Shown here: positions 53,786-61,931 of the stretch, piece after piece
Layout of the letters: the number at the start of each line of letters is the position of its first letter
Position numbering within the stretch: position 1 is the first letter of the stretch
Source: Erwinia sp. ErVv1
Lineage (GTDB): Bacteria; Pseudomonadota; Gammaproteobacteria; Enterobacterales; Enterobacteriaceae
Direction: 5' to 3'
Length of the DNA: 64,000 bases
NCBI RefSeq assembly: GCF_900068895.1
Contig: NZ_CDPK01000009.1
Span: 4,756 to 68,755, forward strand
Position numbers and translations under genes: made by a program
Notes under the pieces: model-generated
Told to the model about the DNA's origin: nothing
Databases searched by the model: none
What the model saw: only the letters and a program-made list of their open reading frames with translations

Positions 53786-56206
53786 TTATTTCTCTGATCG
53801 AGCATGGGAATCTTTTTTTATTTCATTGAATATAAATTCATTAAATGGCTTCACACTATCCCGGTAATGTTCGCTCATAATATTTCCGGATTGCCCAGTT
53901 GAGTTGATATAGCGCGTACTGATTTTTTCCGATTTAACATCGACAATCATTCTGAAACTGGCGCCCAGTGTCTGGTCATAGCCTTTTGACAAGTCGAAAT
54001 GCATATCGGCCACATTGATTGCATCAGGTGAGCCGCCATTTGCTATTCGCGTACTGAAAATATTGTCGAGAAATCTTACTCCGCTAAACAGGCGATGCTG
54101 GTAATAACTGGAATGCAGGTTTCCCCATTGCCAGTTATTCATATTATCGCCACGCATTCTGCTCAATTCGTCGAGAGCCTGATCGAGAGATTTCACCAGC
54201 ACATCCTGACAATTATGCCACGACGTTGGGGGACCAAATGTCCGACACGCGTTAGTATCGTCATTGAGTATTTTCACCAGCGAGGAAAGCGGAATATAGG
54301 TGCCCAGCTCACTCATTAGCGCATTTTTTTCATCTTCGCCCCAGGATTTGGGTAGCGAATCCACAACCATATTGATCCGCATATGCCGTGACCAGCTAAC
54401 AATCAGGGTGGCAGCAACGCTCTCCCGATTCATATCCCCATCCCAGGCAGCCAGTCTGTCTATTGCCATCTGCTGACGCCTGCCTGTCGGCTGAATTTTA
54501 TTGATTGCCGCGTGGCGAAATGCCGCAATGTTCGCATCATACGTATCCCGTTGAATGGCTATCATGTCTTCATGCGTTATCCGGTTTTCCGACGCCGCAA
54601 TTTTGTCGTCCAGCAGCCTGGTAATACGTTGTGCACGCGCAGAAGGCGCCCAGTCATGAGAAATGAAATGCGGGTAGGTATGATTACTGACCTCATTATT
54701 GGCAGAAACGATAAATCCCGATGCCGGATTCCTGCTCACCGGCAGTTCGTTAAACGGAATATAACCCCGCCAATCATTACGAGAATTTTCACCCGGCAAT
54801 GGCAGTTCACCGTTGCCCTGTCCCCGAAGCGGAATGGCCCCGGCGCTTATCATGCCAATATTGTTTTCCGTATCGGCATAAAGGAGGTTGAGTGCAGGCG
54901 CCGCCAGCAGCCGGACTGCCGACTGAAACGATGGCCAGTCGTGGGCATAATTGATCCTCATAAACGCCATATAGCTGGTATCGTCTGGATCCAGCGCTGT
55001 CCACCTTAGCGACAGCGTCTGGCGAATAGTGGGAAACAGAGCGCTGACGACAGGACCGTGCCGCGTCTCTTTAATATTCAGCGTGACGTCCTGAAGGGGC
55101 GGATAGAGCATATCGGGAATACCACTGCGAACCCGAATAGTCTCTTTCCTCTGACTAAAGGGTAGCCACTGGTTATCGACTTTGTAGCGGGAGGGGTCAT
55201 CCGGGTTGACGGTTTCAGCATACAAATCTTGCACATCCGCGGTCAGAGCCGTGCCGCCCCATGCAATATGTTGATTACTGCCGAAGATAACGAGTGGAAG
55301 CCCCGTCAGACTCATTCCCTGAGTATGCAATCGGGCGCCATTCTGCGATACAACGTACCACGGAGAAGGTTGCTGCAGTCCCAGATGCGGATCGTTCGCC
55401 AGCATCGGATATCCGGTACGGGTGTGCGTTCCTGATACAACCCAGGCGTTACTGCCCACTCCGGTTCCCCCCGTGCCAAAATAGGCCCCTTGCTTAATGA
55501 TGAACTTTACATCCTGCATCGCCAGGCTTGCCGCAGGTCTCAGATCAGCAGTGCGGTCTGGTGGTACGGAGGTATAAGTGGGGAAAAGCAGTCTGACTTG
55601 CTCGTTATTCAGGCTCTCCGTGGCGACGTCATGCTGAATTTCCTTGAACATATTGCCCCCCAAGTCGAGGGCGAACATTTTGACCCACGCCAGAGAATCG
55701 ACTGGCGTCCACTCTTCAGGCTTCACTCCCAGCAAAATAAACTCCGGCGGCAAAGTTCGCTGTTGCTTAATCGCCTGATTAACGCCAGCCGCATACGCGA
55801 CCAGCGAATCCTGAGCCGGTTGGTCCAGCCGTGTCCATGCCTGCTGTGCTGCACGATAAATGCCCAACGTTCTGATGAAAATATCGCTTTTCATCCCCTT
55901 CTCGCCGAGTATCTCGCTTAATCTTCCCTGAACAATGCGCTGTTGCAATGTGAGTTGCCACAGCCGATCCTGCGCCTGCACATACCCCATGCCAAAATAA
56001 ATACTATTATCATCATCAGATGAGAGATATACAGCGCCATGCCGATCTCTTTTTACATCGACATCATTATAACCCTGCCCTGATAGAGTAAAATTTTCAG
56101 CGGCAGGGAGGCTGCGCAGAAAATAAATATAGCCAAAGACAAAAACAGAAATCGCGGGCAATAGCAGGCATACCACGACACGTAGTAATAAAGGACGACT
56201 CTTCAT
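53786..56206 (-). CDS. Penicillin-acylase-family Ntn hydrolase (cluster 2 maturation acylase)
   Basis: About 806 aa. N-terminal membrane anchor (residues ~7-30). The processing site is V-G|S-N-A-W with Ser252 as the future N-terminal nucleophile, followed by MLANDPHLGLQQPSPWY; a distal FNELPVSRNPASGFIVSANNE block is also typical. Start ATG 56206 with GAGAGAG upstream. Same family as 319-2628, but the two are clearly divergent, including around the active site (SNAW against SNGW), so they look independently recruited rather than recent duplicates. Inferred role: periplasmic removal of an N-terminal acyl group or acyl-amino acid from the exported peptide. Confidence 0.9.
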   Translation of the reverse strand: MKSRPLLLRVVVCLLLPAISVFVFGYIYFLRSLPAAENFTLSGQGYNDVDVKRDRHGAVYLSSDDDNSIYFGMGYVQAQDRLWQLTLQQRIVQGRLSEILGEKGMKSDIFIRTLGIYRAAQQAWTRLDQPAQDSLVAYAAGVNQAIKQQRTLPPEFILLGVKPEEWTPVDSLAWVKMFALDLGGNMFKEIQHDVATESLNNEQVRLLFPTYTSVPPDRTADLRPAASLAMQDVKFIIKQGAYFGTGGTGVGSNAWVVSGTHTRTGYPMLANDPHLGLQQPSPWYVVSQNGARLHTQGMSLTGLPLVIFGSNQHIAWGGTALTADVQDLYAETVNPDDPSRYKVDNQWLPFSQRKETIRVRSGIPDMLYPPLQDVTLNIKETRHGPVVSALFPTIRQTLSLRWTALDPDDTSYMAFMRINYAHDWPSFQSAVRLLAAPALNLLYADTENNIGMISAGAIPLRGQGNGELPLPGENSRNDWRGYIPFNELPVSRNPASGFIVSANNEVSNHTYPHFISHDWAPSARAQRITRLLDDKIAASENRITHEDMIAIQRDTYDANIAAFRHAAINKIQPTGRRQQMAIDRLAAWDGDMNRESVAATLIVSWSRHMRINMVVDSLPKSWGEDEKNALMSELGTYIPLSSLVKILNDDTNACRTFGPPTSWHNCQDVLVKSLDQALDELSRMRGDNMNNWQWGNLHSSYYQHRLFSGVRFLDNIFSTRIANGGSPDAINVADMHFDLSKGYDQTLGASFRMIVDVKSEKISTRYINSTGQSGNIMSEHYRDSVKPFNEFIFNEIKKDSHARSEK

Positions 56207-56268
56207 ATCTCTCTCAAACAATGATGATAGTGCTAATTTTCAACCAAACGTTAAGCTGACAATTAAAT

Positions 56269-57282
56269 TTATCTCGTCATATCGGGGAAGAAACCTGGAA
56301 TTGAATGACACAGACCGCTTTTTTCTGCACGCTGATGCAAATAAGCGGCCACAGCCAAATCCAAAACACCAAGTCCAAACGGAGAAAAAATTACCGGGCA
56401 ATTTTTTCGCAGTTGTATATCGCCATTAATTAACGCAGCAAGAGAACCATCAACAAAATGTCTCCCTCCGCTGATTTGTTCAGCAAGATGGGGGGAAGTA
56501 TTTGCCTTCATGCAGTGTTCAACATCATCGAACACATTGGATGAACGTAAGATAATCTCAGGGCCAATATCACGAAGCGAGATATTTAATACGATCTGAT
56601 GATTCTTTATTGCATCCGGGGCGGTGATATATGGCGTACCCGCGTTGGTGGCAAAGACAATAATATCTGCGTCATCCATAGCGTCCGTCACATTTTCTGC
56701 CACGGATGACTGATATTTATGAGCATCGTTGACATAGAGTGCAAATTTTTCAGCATCGTGCGAGGTTATATCGTAAGCCACAACCCGACCAATATCCCAA
56801 TTTTCAGCGTGGAAGAAGTCGGCGATCTTACGCGCAATAACGCCAGTACCAATGAATGCAATCTTTTTAGCAATTTTTCTATCGTTTGATAACGTATTCG
56901 CGGCGAGGACAGCCGATGCCGCGGTACGGCACGCGCTAATCTGCGATGCTTCCAGTAAGGCAAAAGGGTATCCGGTCTCATAATCATTCAGAACAATGAT
57001 GGCAGAGGCGCGCTGTATGTTCTTTTCTAAATTTTTAGGGTAACTCGCAATCCATTTTATTCCTGCTACGGCACCCACGCCTTTTATTGCCGCCGGCAAC
57101 GCAATAATTCTGGCTTCCGGTTTATCATTAAACCGCAGGAAATAACTATCAGGGTTATTGGTTATGCCTTTCTCATGGAGTAAATATGTTTCCCGCACTA
57201 TTCGCATAATTTGAATGTAAGAATCAGACAGGATTTCTGCGATTGTCTCTCCTGAAACCACCCCAAGCTTCATATTGTTCAT
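56269..57282 (-). CDS. SbnB-like NAD-dependent dehydrogenase (diaminopropionate synthesis)
   Basis: 337 aa, ornithine cyclodeaminase/mu-crystallin family. NAD-binding motif I-A-F-I-G-T-G-V-I-A with preceding conserved ARIIALPAAIKG and the SACRTAASAVLAA helix. SbnB oxidatively cleaves N-(1-amino-1-carboxy-2-ethyl)-glutamate to L-2,3-diaminopropionate and 2-oxoglutarate. Its identity as SbnB rather than a true cyclodeaminase rests on the ATGA-coupled SbnA-like gene and the serine kinase in the same operon. The product feeds the Dab/Dap-type adenylation domain of module 4. Confidence 0.9.
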   Translation of the reverse strand: MNNMKLGVVSGETIAEILSDSYIQIMRIVRETYLLHEKGITNNPDSYFLRFNDKPEARIIALPAAIKGVGAVAGIKWIASYPKNLEKNIQRASAIIVLNDYETGYPFALLEASQISACRTAASAVLAANTLSNDRKIAKKIAFIGTGVIARKIADFFHAENWDIGRVVAYDITSHDAEKFALYVNDAHKYQSSVAENVTDAMDDADIIVFATNAGTPYITAPDAIKNHQIVLNISLRDIGPEIILRSSNVFDDVEHCMKANTSPHLAEQISGGRHFVDGSLAALINGDIQLRKNCPVIFSPFGLGVLDLAVAAYLHQRAEKSGLCHSIPGFFPDMTR

Positions 57283-58271
57283 TCTACTACGGCTCCTGAG
57301 AAAGTATTACGACTGGTTGACGACTGAAGTTGCAATAATCCTTTTTGTAAACACCATTCATCGGAATAAATAGTATCAATATAACGTTCTCCGCCATCAG
57401 GGCTGATCATAACGACTACCGAACCCGCGGGAATTTTAGGGCTGTAATCCCGAATGGCAGTCAGGACGGTTCCTGTCGACCCTCCCACAAGAAAGCCGTA
57501 ACGCCGTGCGAACAGTCTGCAGGTCTGCACGGTTTCCTTCTCTGACACCTGAACCATATCAAACAAATTTTTACTATCGAATAATGGCGGAAGAACACTG
57601 GCCCCCATACCCGGGATATAACGAGGCGCCGATGGCGTACCAAAAATGACCGAGCCTTTAGTATCAACAGCAATAATTTTTGTTGCCGGAGTTGCCTCGG
57701 TAACCGTTTGCACGCACCCCATTAATGTGCCTGTTGTACCTGCAGCAATAAACAGATAGTCAATAACAGGAAACTCATTTAATAATTCTCGCGCCGTCAG
57801 TCTTGCATGCGCTTCTCTATTTGCAGAACTTTCATACTGATTCGTCCACACAAGACTATTATCAGACACAAGCCTTTTCTTTATATAATCGAGCCTTGCA
57901 CCGAGATAACCCCTTTCAGGATGGGGGGTTTCGATTATAATAACTTCCGCACCATATGCTTTCATTACTTTGATAGTATGAGGTAATGTATTTTTATCGA
58001 CAATGCAAGTGAAATTATATTTCCTTGCGGCACAAATGATACTTAATGCTATCCCCAGATTACCCGAGCTGGATTCAATAACATGTTTTTTATTTTTTAA
58101 ATCCAGGTTTTTTTCTGCCGCATCAACTAACGCTATTGCAGTTTTTATTTTTATTGATCCACCGGGATTCATATTTTCTATTTTTACATAGACGCTATTG
58201 TTTTTAATGAATTCATCAATTTTGAGGAATGCCCGTCCATCATTAATGCTTTCTGCTGTTTGATATATCAT
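57279..58271 (-). CDS. SbnA-like PLP enzyme (diaminopropionate synthesis)
   Basis: 330 aa, fold type II PLP enzyme of the cysteine synthase family. PLP lysine K41 in NPGGSIK, the substrate loop SSSGNLG and phosphate loop AAGTTGT are visible. SbnA condenses O-phospho-L-serine with glutamate to give the precursor cleaved by SbnB. The start ATG 58271 lies 1 bp after the GNAT stop with GGAG upstream. A plain cysteine synthase is less likely because it is translationally coupled to the SbnB-like gene. Confidence 0.9.
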   Translation of the reverse strand: MIYQTAESINDGRAFLKIDEFIKNNSVYVKIENMNPGGSIKIKTAIALVDAAEKNLDLKNKKHVIESSSGNLGIALSIICAARKYNFTCIVDKNTLPHTIKVMKAYGAEVIIIETPHPERGYLGARLDYIKKRLVSDNSLVWTNQYESSANREAHARLTARELLNEFPVIDYLFIAAGTTGTLMGCVQTVTEATPATKIIAVDTKGSVIFGTPSAPRYIPGMGASVLPPLFDSKNLFDMVQVSEKETVQTCRLFARRYGFLVGGSTGTVLTAIRDYSPKIPAGSVVVMISPDGGERYIDTIYSDEWCLQKGLLQLQSSTSRNTFSGAVVE

Positions 58272-58272
58272 T

Positions 58273-58758
58273 TTACACTCCCTTTGGAGTTATCCTGTGA
58301 GTCATATTTATTCCTGTAATATCAAACCCTGATTTTTTATATAGTCCGATAGCTGCTTGATTATCAGGCTCAACGCGTAATTTCAGTGTAGCCATTTGTT
58401 TTTTTTCGAGCATCCCTATCACGTTAATCATCGCCTCATGACCAATTTTTTTATTCCGATATTCCGAGGATATGTAGAAATCCATTATAAATACCGATTG
58501 TTCTTCTGGGTAATAAAGCAACCACATGTAACCGACATGACAAGGGACATCGCTGAGTATTTTGGTAATACGGAGTAGGGAATTATTTTTTGCTGGCTGG
58601 TTGTCAGGAAAAGATGTGTTGAATGTGGCATTCGCTCTTTGATGCGCTTCTAACTGGCTGAGCTGGTAGTTTCTAATAAGATCCATCTTATATTCATTAA
58701 CAAAGATGGCACAATATTCCTCAATTTCACTTCCAGTGCATTCTTTTAGAGATAACAT
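58273..58758 (-). CDS. GNAT-family N-acetyltransferase of cluster 2
   Basis: 161 aa. GNAT motif A appears as Y-R-N-K-K-I-G-H-E-A-M (acetyl-CoA loop), preceded by FIMDFYISSE, and motif B NQAAIGLYKKSGFDITG closes the domain. First gene of the cluster 2 operon, 1 bp before the SbnA-like gene. Possible roles are acetylation of the product or of a diamino acid for self-protection, or acylation of a diaminopropionate side chain during assembly. More AT-rich than the synthetase genes, like its sbnAB neighbours. Confidence 0.85.
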   Translation of the reverse strand: MLSLKECTGSEIEEYCAIFVNEYKMDLIRNYQLSQLEAHQRANATFNTSFPDNQPAKNNSLLRITKILSDVPCHVGYMWLLYYPEEQSVFIMDFYISSEYRNKKIGHEAMINVIGMLEKKQMATLKLRVEPDNQAAIGLYKKSGFDITGINMTHRITPKGV

Positions 58759-58782
58759 TCCTATACCTCACCCCAAATTTTC

Positions 58783-58811
58783 ACAATAGATAATACGTAT
58801 AAATATTTCAA
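58783..58811 (-). promoter_or_regulatory. Candidate sigma-70 promoter of cluster 2
   Basis: On the minus strand TTGAAA (58811-58806) and TATTGT (58788-58783) are separated by 17 bases. The start point would be near 58776, about 18 nt upstream of the GNAT ATG. The region is very AT-rich, so chance matches are possible. Confidence 0.45.
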
Positions 58812-59306
58812 TGAATAAGTGTTTGTAATAAACTATCACTTTAGAATTCCTTACGCTAATAAAAATAGCACTAAAAAAACCAGAAAATAATATTATTCCA
58901 TAAGAAAAACAAAAAACAGAATTAAAATCCAAATAAAAATAAATACGCAACATTGCAATGGGTAATTCAAGCACAAACATAACAAAAATAATATTTTATC
59001 TCTTACCAGATGACATCTTGAAATCTTTTATTTTTTCAATAAAAAATGCGCAACCAACGCAAAGTATCGTGTTGATTTATATGATTAAATCAATTAACTG
59101 GCTATACATTAACCCGTGAAATAGGATGAACTACCTTACATTGCTATCCATAATGAATACGTTCACTTTGTCATAACATTACGCCCTTAGCGGGTTCTCC
59201 TTTACGGGAGGAAGGAATACGCCGATTTTGTTGCGGTGGGCACCCTACTTACGATCACCACCTTTCTTAAAGAACGCCAGCTAGTTTTGTGCAACCCGCG
59301 TCTTAT

Positions 59307-59325
59307 GGTGGTCATTTTGGTGGTC
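59307..59325. repeat. Tandem GGTGGTC motifs near the right repeat
   Basis: GGTGGTC-ATTTT-GGTGGTC lies 60 bp inside the right attachment repeat. Short direct repeats of this kind are common next to the att site and integrase gene of tRNA-targeting elements, where they serve as integrase arm sites. This may be the leftover attP arm of an element that lost its integrase. Confidence 0.4.
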
Positions 59326-59385
59326 TTGACAGGATGAAGATTCAGGTTTAGCTTGCTTATTAGCCAGTTACTGGCAAAGGCGATC

Positions 59386-59444
59386 CCAGTCAGAGGAGCC
59401 AAATTTAAGAATCCCGCTCAGGGAAACCTGAGCGGGATTTTTGC
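59386..59444 (+). repeat. Right island attachment repeat
   Basis: CCAGTCAGAGGAGCCA (59386-59401) plus the following terminator duplicates 74-132. The preceding bases do not continue as a tRNA, so this is a partial copy that marks the right junction. It contains its own copy of the terminator stem (59413-59436) followed by ATTTTT. Confidence 0.92.
59413..59442 (+). terminator. Copy of the tRNA-Asn terminator at the right junction
   Basis: CCCGCTCAGG-GAAA-CCTGAGCGGG followed by ATTTTT is identical to 101-130. It is probably the original chromosomal terminator of the tRNA gene, displaced by the island. Confidence 0.85.
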
Positions 59445-60337
59445 CTTTTATCAAAGGGTTGCCTCGTTTTCATTGTCTGCACACGACTGTAGAAAATTAC
59501 GCTACGGCGCATCAGGAAAAGCAACGCTGTTTAACCCTTCTGCCCTGTGCCGATGAAAACTCCATGTACAGGCAATTCGAGTTATTGCCCAGTGTAAACG
59601 CACCAGGCTTTAACACCTTCCGCGATACCCTCAATGATGCGGACTGACAGGCCCCCATCGTGATATTTTACGTAAGTTTTTTTAGCCAGGTATTTTAATT
59701 GGTAAAGCCTGTGTTATTGCTTGATATACAATATAAATACATTTATTTCATCAAAGCGGTTGTCCCGTATCGTTTAAATAAAGTCCATACCTCACAATAA
59801 TTTGAAAATTATTTAAACAACAATTTCATATGGTTACATCACCATAATTTACTCTGGCAGGCTCGTTAATTGGTTTTTCTTTATGCTTACATAACCTAAT
59901 ACGTTGAGAATTCATTGAATTATCATTTTTCATACGCTGCTCGAAGATAGTTTTACTTTATTTATGCTCTGTTGATTTTTTATACAACGCGACTATTATT
60001 GAAGTTAAGTAAATCGTGGCTCCGTTCGTTAAAGCTAACGACTTTAATCCTGGATAGCTAACTCTATAAAATTAATCTATTTCCAGGGCAACAGCTCTGG
60101 GGACATCTCAGGATGTTATTACAGATAATTATTATCTCTTTTAGCTCATGAAACATGAGCATTTCCGAAGGAATATGTTCATAAAGAGATGCTTGTATCA
60201 TAATTACAGATTCAAATAGTTTCGTAGCTATTTAATTGACGTACAAATGAATTTAACAAAAAAACCTCAATGATGGCCATTTTCATTTGCCGCCATGAGA
60301 GCAATATCATGCCTTGAATTTACTGGGTGCGAATTTT
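59445..60337. other. Non-coding stretch right of the island
   Basis: I see no supported gene. Around 59460-59647 a short open frame on the plus strand (ending FRDTLNDAD) has near-coding composition and might be a remnant, but it has no start region and no recognisable family. From about 59650 the sequence is AT-rich and probably holds the promoter of the operon at 60338, though no clear -35/-10 pair stands out. Confidence 0.6.
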
Positions 60338-61927
60338 ATGAATGCACAAAGTTATACTTCAGATGAAAAGAGCATTGTTAAAACTGTAATCAGAAAATAT
60401 GGTAACAAAGGTGGTTTTATTATTGATCCAGGCGATCCTCTGTTGGTCAGTTTTTATGATATCCAGCAAAAACTTGCCGGTTTAGACTCGGGTAACTATC
60501 CCCATTTTATCCAACGCTGGCAAAACACGAAACAGTGCAAACACAGCACTGGCCTGGTCAGTCAGGCTGCCACCCGTTCTGCCGAAGCGGTGTACAGTAT
60601 TGTGCGGCTTGACTCTACAGATGGTAAATACTATCGAACCGATGCCATTGGCTCTCTTCCCGTTTCCGCCACTAATGTGACGCAAACGCTGGGATTATTC
60701 GATAATGATGCATCCAACACGGGTACGGTAAAACATACACAGAACTACATAAACACCGCAGACTGTATCATCAGTGCAAATGGCGTTTATCCTGACAGTG
60801 CAAAAGAGAACGGAAATCCGGTTACAGCGATTTATACTTTTTCGCAAACCATAGCTAATAAAACGATCTACGGCGCAGAAATTATCACTACACAAAGTTA
60901 TCCGAAAGAAATTCATAATCAATCCCCCACAACTATTCATAATCCTAACGAGATAAAAATTTGCTTAACACGCGATGAGGCCGACTGCGATTATAGCCAG
61001 CCCTATGCCGGCGGCGGTATAGTCAGCGTCCCTGTTAAAGGTACTATTACCTACGGTGGTAATATCGATGTTAGCGGTGGCAGACCCGTCAATGGCATGA
61101 GCAGTATCTATCTGATACGTGCGCGGGCGGGCGGTGACCCAATTTTTCCTTCTGCGGGTTTTGATTTTTTCGACCCCAAAAATTCCTCTGCTGTCGCTGA
61201 TAAAATTAGCTGGGACCTAAGCTGGTTAAATTTTAACAGGGTGGATTTTGATTCTGGCGAAAGGGTCTATTATATCTTTAAACTGATCCTTAGTGTCTCA
61301 GGTAAGAGCGTTGCTGCTTTCATTACTAATGCACCTAAGAATATTCTACCGGAACAGAAATTTTTAAATACCCTAAACATAAAGCCGATGAAGATCGTTT
61401 ACGGGTGCCTGCATGAAAATACAAAAATAATGATGCATGACGGCAGCGAAAAACTCATCTCGGCGATCGAAATGGGAGAAAGCGTGCTAACAGCGAATGA
61501 TAGTGCGCTTATGGTGGAAAACATCACCACGGGTCAGGAACAACATTGTATAAAAATATCTGTTAAGGATGAGGATAATAACAAGCACAGCGTTATAGCC
61601 AGCCCGGGGCATCCTTTTATAACGGCATCAGGCGTGGTTACCTGCCGGGAACTTAAACTATCGGACCAGCTTTTTACCCCGCAGGGGAAGTGTGAAATCA
61701 CAGACATCCAGCCTCAGACTGATGAACTTACGGTTTATAACCTGCAACTGTCTGCTGAGAAAGTCGATGAAAACATCCTGTATGCCAATCATATCCTGGT
61801 CGGTGATATCCAGATGCAAAGATTCTATGAAGACGAATATTATGAAAGGCCTGTCAATATACTAAGCAAACTCCCCAGGGAATGGCATGAAGATTACCTA
61901 AATCATCTCAAATCAACCGGTGAGTAA
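60338..61927 (+). CDS. Unrecognised protein with a C-terminal Hint domain
   Basis: 529 aa from ATG 60338; an in-frame TTG at 60314 is possible. Residues 1-350 match nothing I recognise (predominantly beta-like, no signal peptide). Residues ~357-490 look like a Hint (hedgehog/intein) domain: Cys357 in G-C-L-H-E-N-T-K-I, DGSEKLISAIEMGESVLTAND, the HxxF-like SPGHPFITASG, DQLFTPQGKCEITDI, and the closing strand YANHILVGD. The usual terminal HN is replaced (LVGD), so splicing-type chemistry is uncertain while Cys-dependent self-cleavage remains possible. A ~40-residue acidic tail follows. First gene of a compact plus-strand operon outside the island. Confidence 0.75.
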   Translation: MNAQSYTSDEKSIVKTVIRKYGNKGGFIIDPGDPLLVSFYDIQQKLAGLDSGNYPHFIQRWQNTKQCKHSTGLVSQAATRSAEAVYSIVRLDSTDGKYYRTDAIGSLPVSATNVTQTLGLFDNDASNTGTVKHTQNYINTADCIISANGVYPDSAKENGNPVTAIYTFSQTIANKTIYGAEIITTQSYPKEIHNQSPTTIHNPNEIKICLTRDEADCDYSQPYAGGGIVSVPVKGTITYGGNIDVSGGRPVNGMSSIYLIRARAGGDPIFPSAGFDFFDPKNSSAVADKISWDLSWLNFNRVDFDSGERVYYIFKLILSVSGKSVAAFITNAPKNILPEQKFLNTLNIKPMKIVYGCLHENTKIMMHDGSEKLISAIEMGESVLTANDSALMVENITTGQEQHCIKISVKDEDNNKHSVIASPGHPFITASGVVTCRELKLSDQLFTPQGKCEITDIQPQTDELTVYNLQLSAEKVDENILYANHILVGDIQMQRFYEDEYYERPVNILSKLPREWHEDYLNHLKSTGE

Positions 61928-61931
61928 TATC

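Larger units (their letters stand above)
58759..59385. other. AT-rich right end of the island, no gene
   Basis: No supported gene. It contains the candidate cluster 2 promoter and, from about 59190, a more GC-balanced stretch with a tandem GGTGGTC motif next to the right repeat. The integrase gene expected beside one end of such an island is absent here and also absent next to the tRNA. Confidence 0.7.

Noticed and set aside
33374..58758. Cluster 2 as a siderophore pathway because of SbnA/SbnB homologues and the nearby sit genes
   Set aside because: No catechol, hydroxamate or NIS synthetase genes, no receptor, and no clear Fur box; the Sbn proteins are better explained as Dap suppliers.
58768..58980. 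70-codon minus-strand hydrophobic frame upstream of the GNAT gene
   Set aside because: Very AT-rich with Phe/Ile/Tyr bias expected from composition, overlaps the candidate promoter, no ribosome site.
59202..59402. 66-codon minus-strand frame across the right att region
   Set aside because: It runs through the tRNA-derived repeat and shows no integrase motif; not considered a gene.
59441..59647. Short plus-strand frame right of the island
   Set aside because: No start region or recognisable family; may be a remnant but cannot be supported as a gene.
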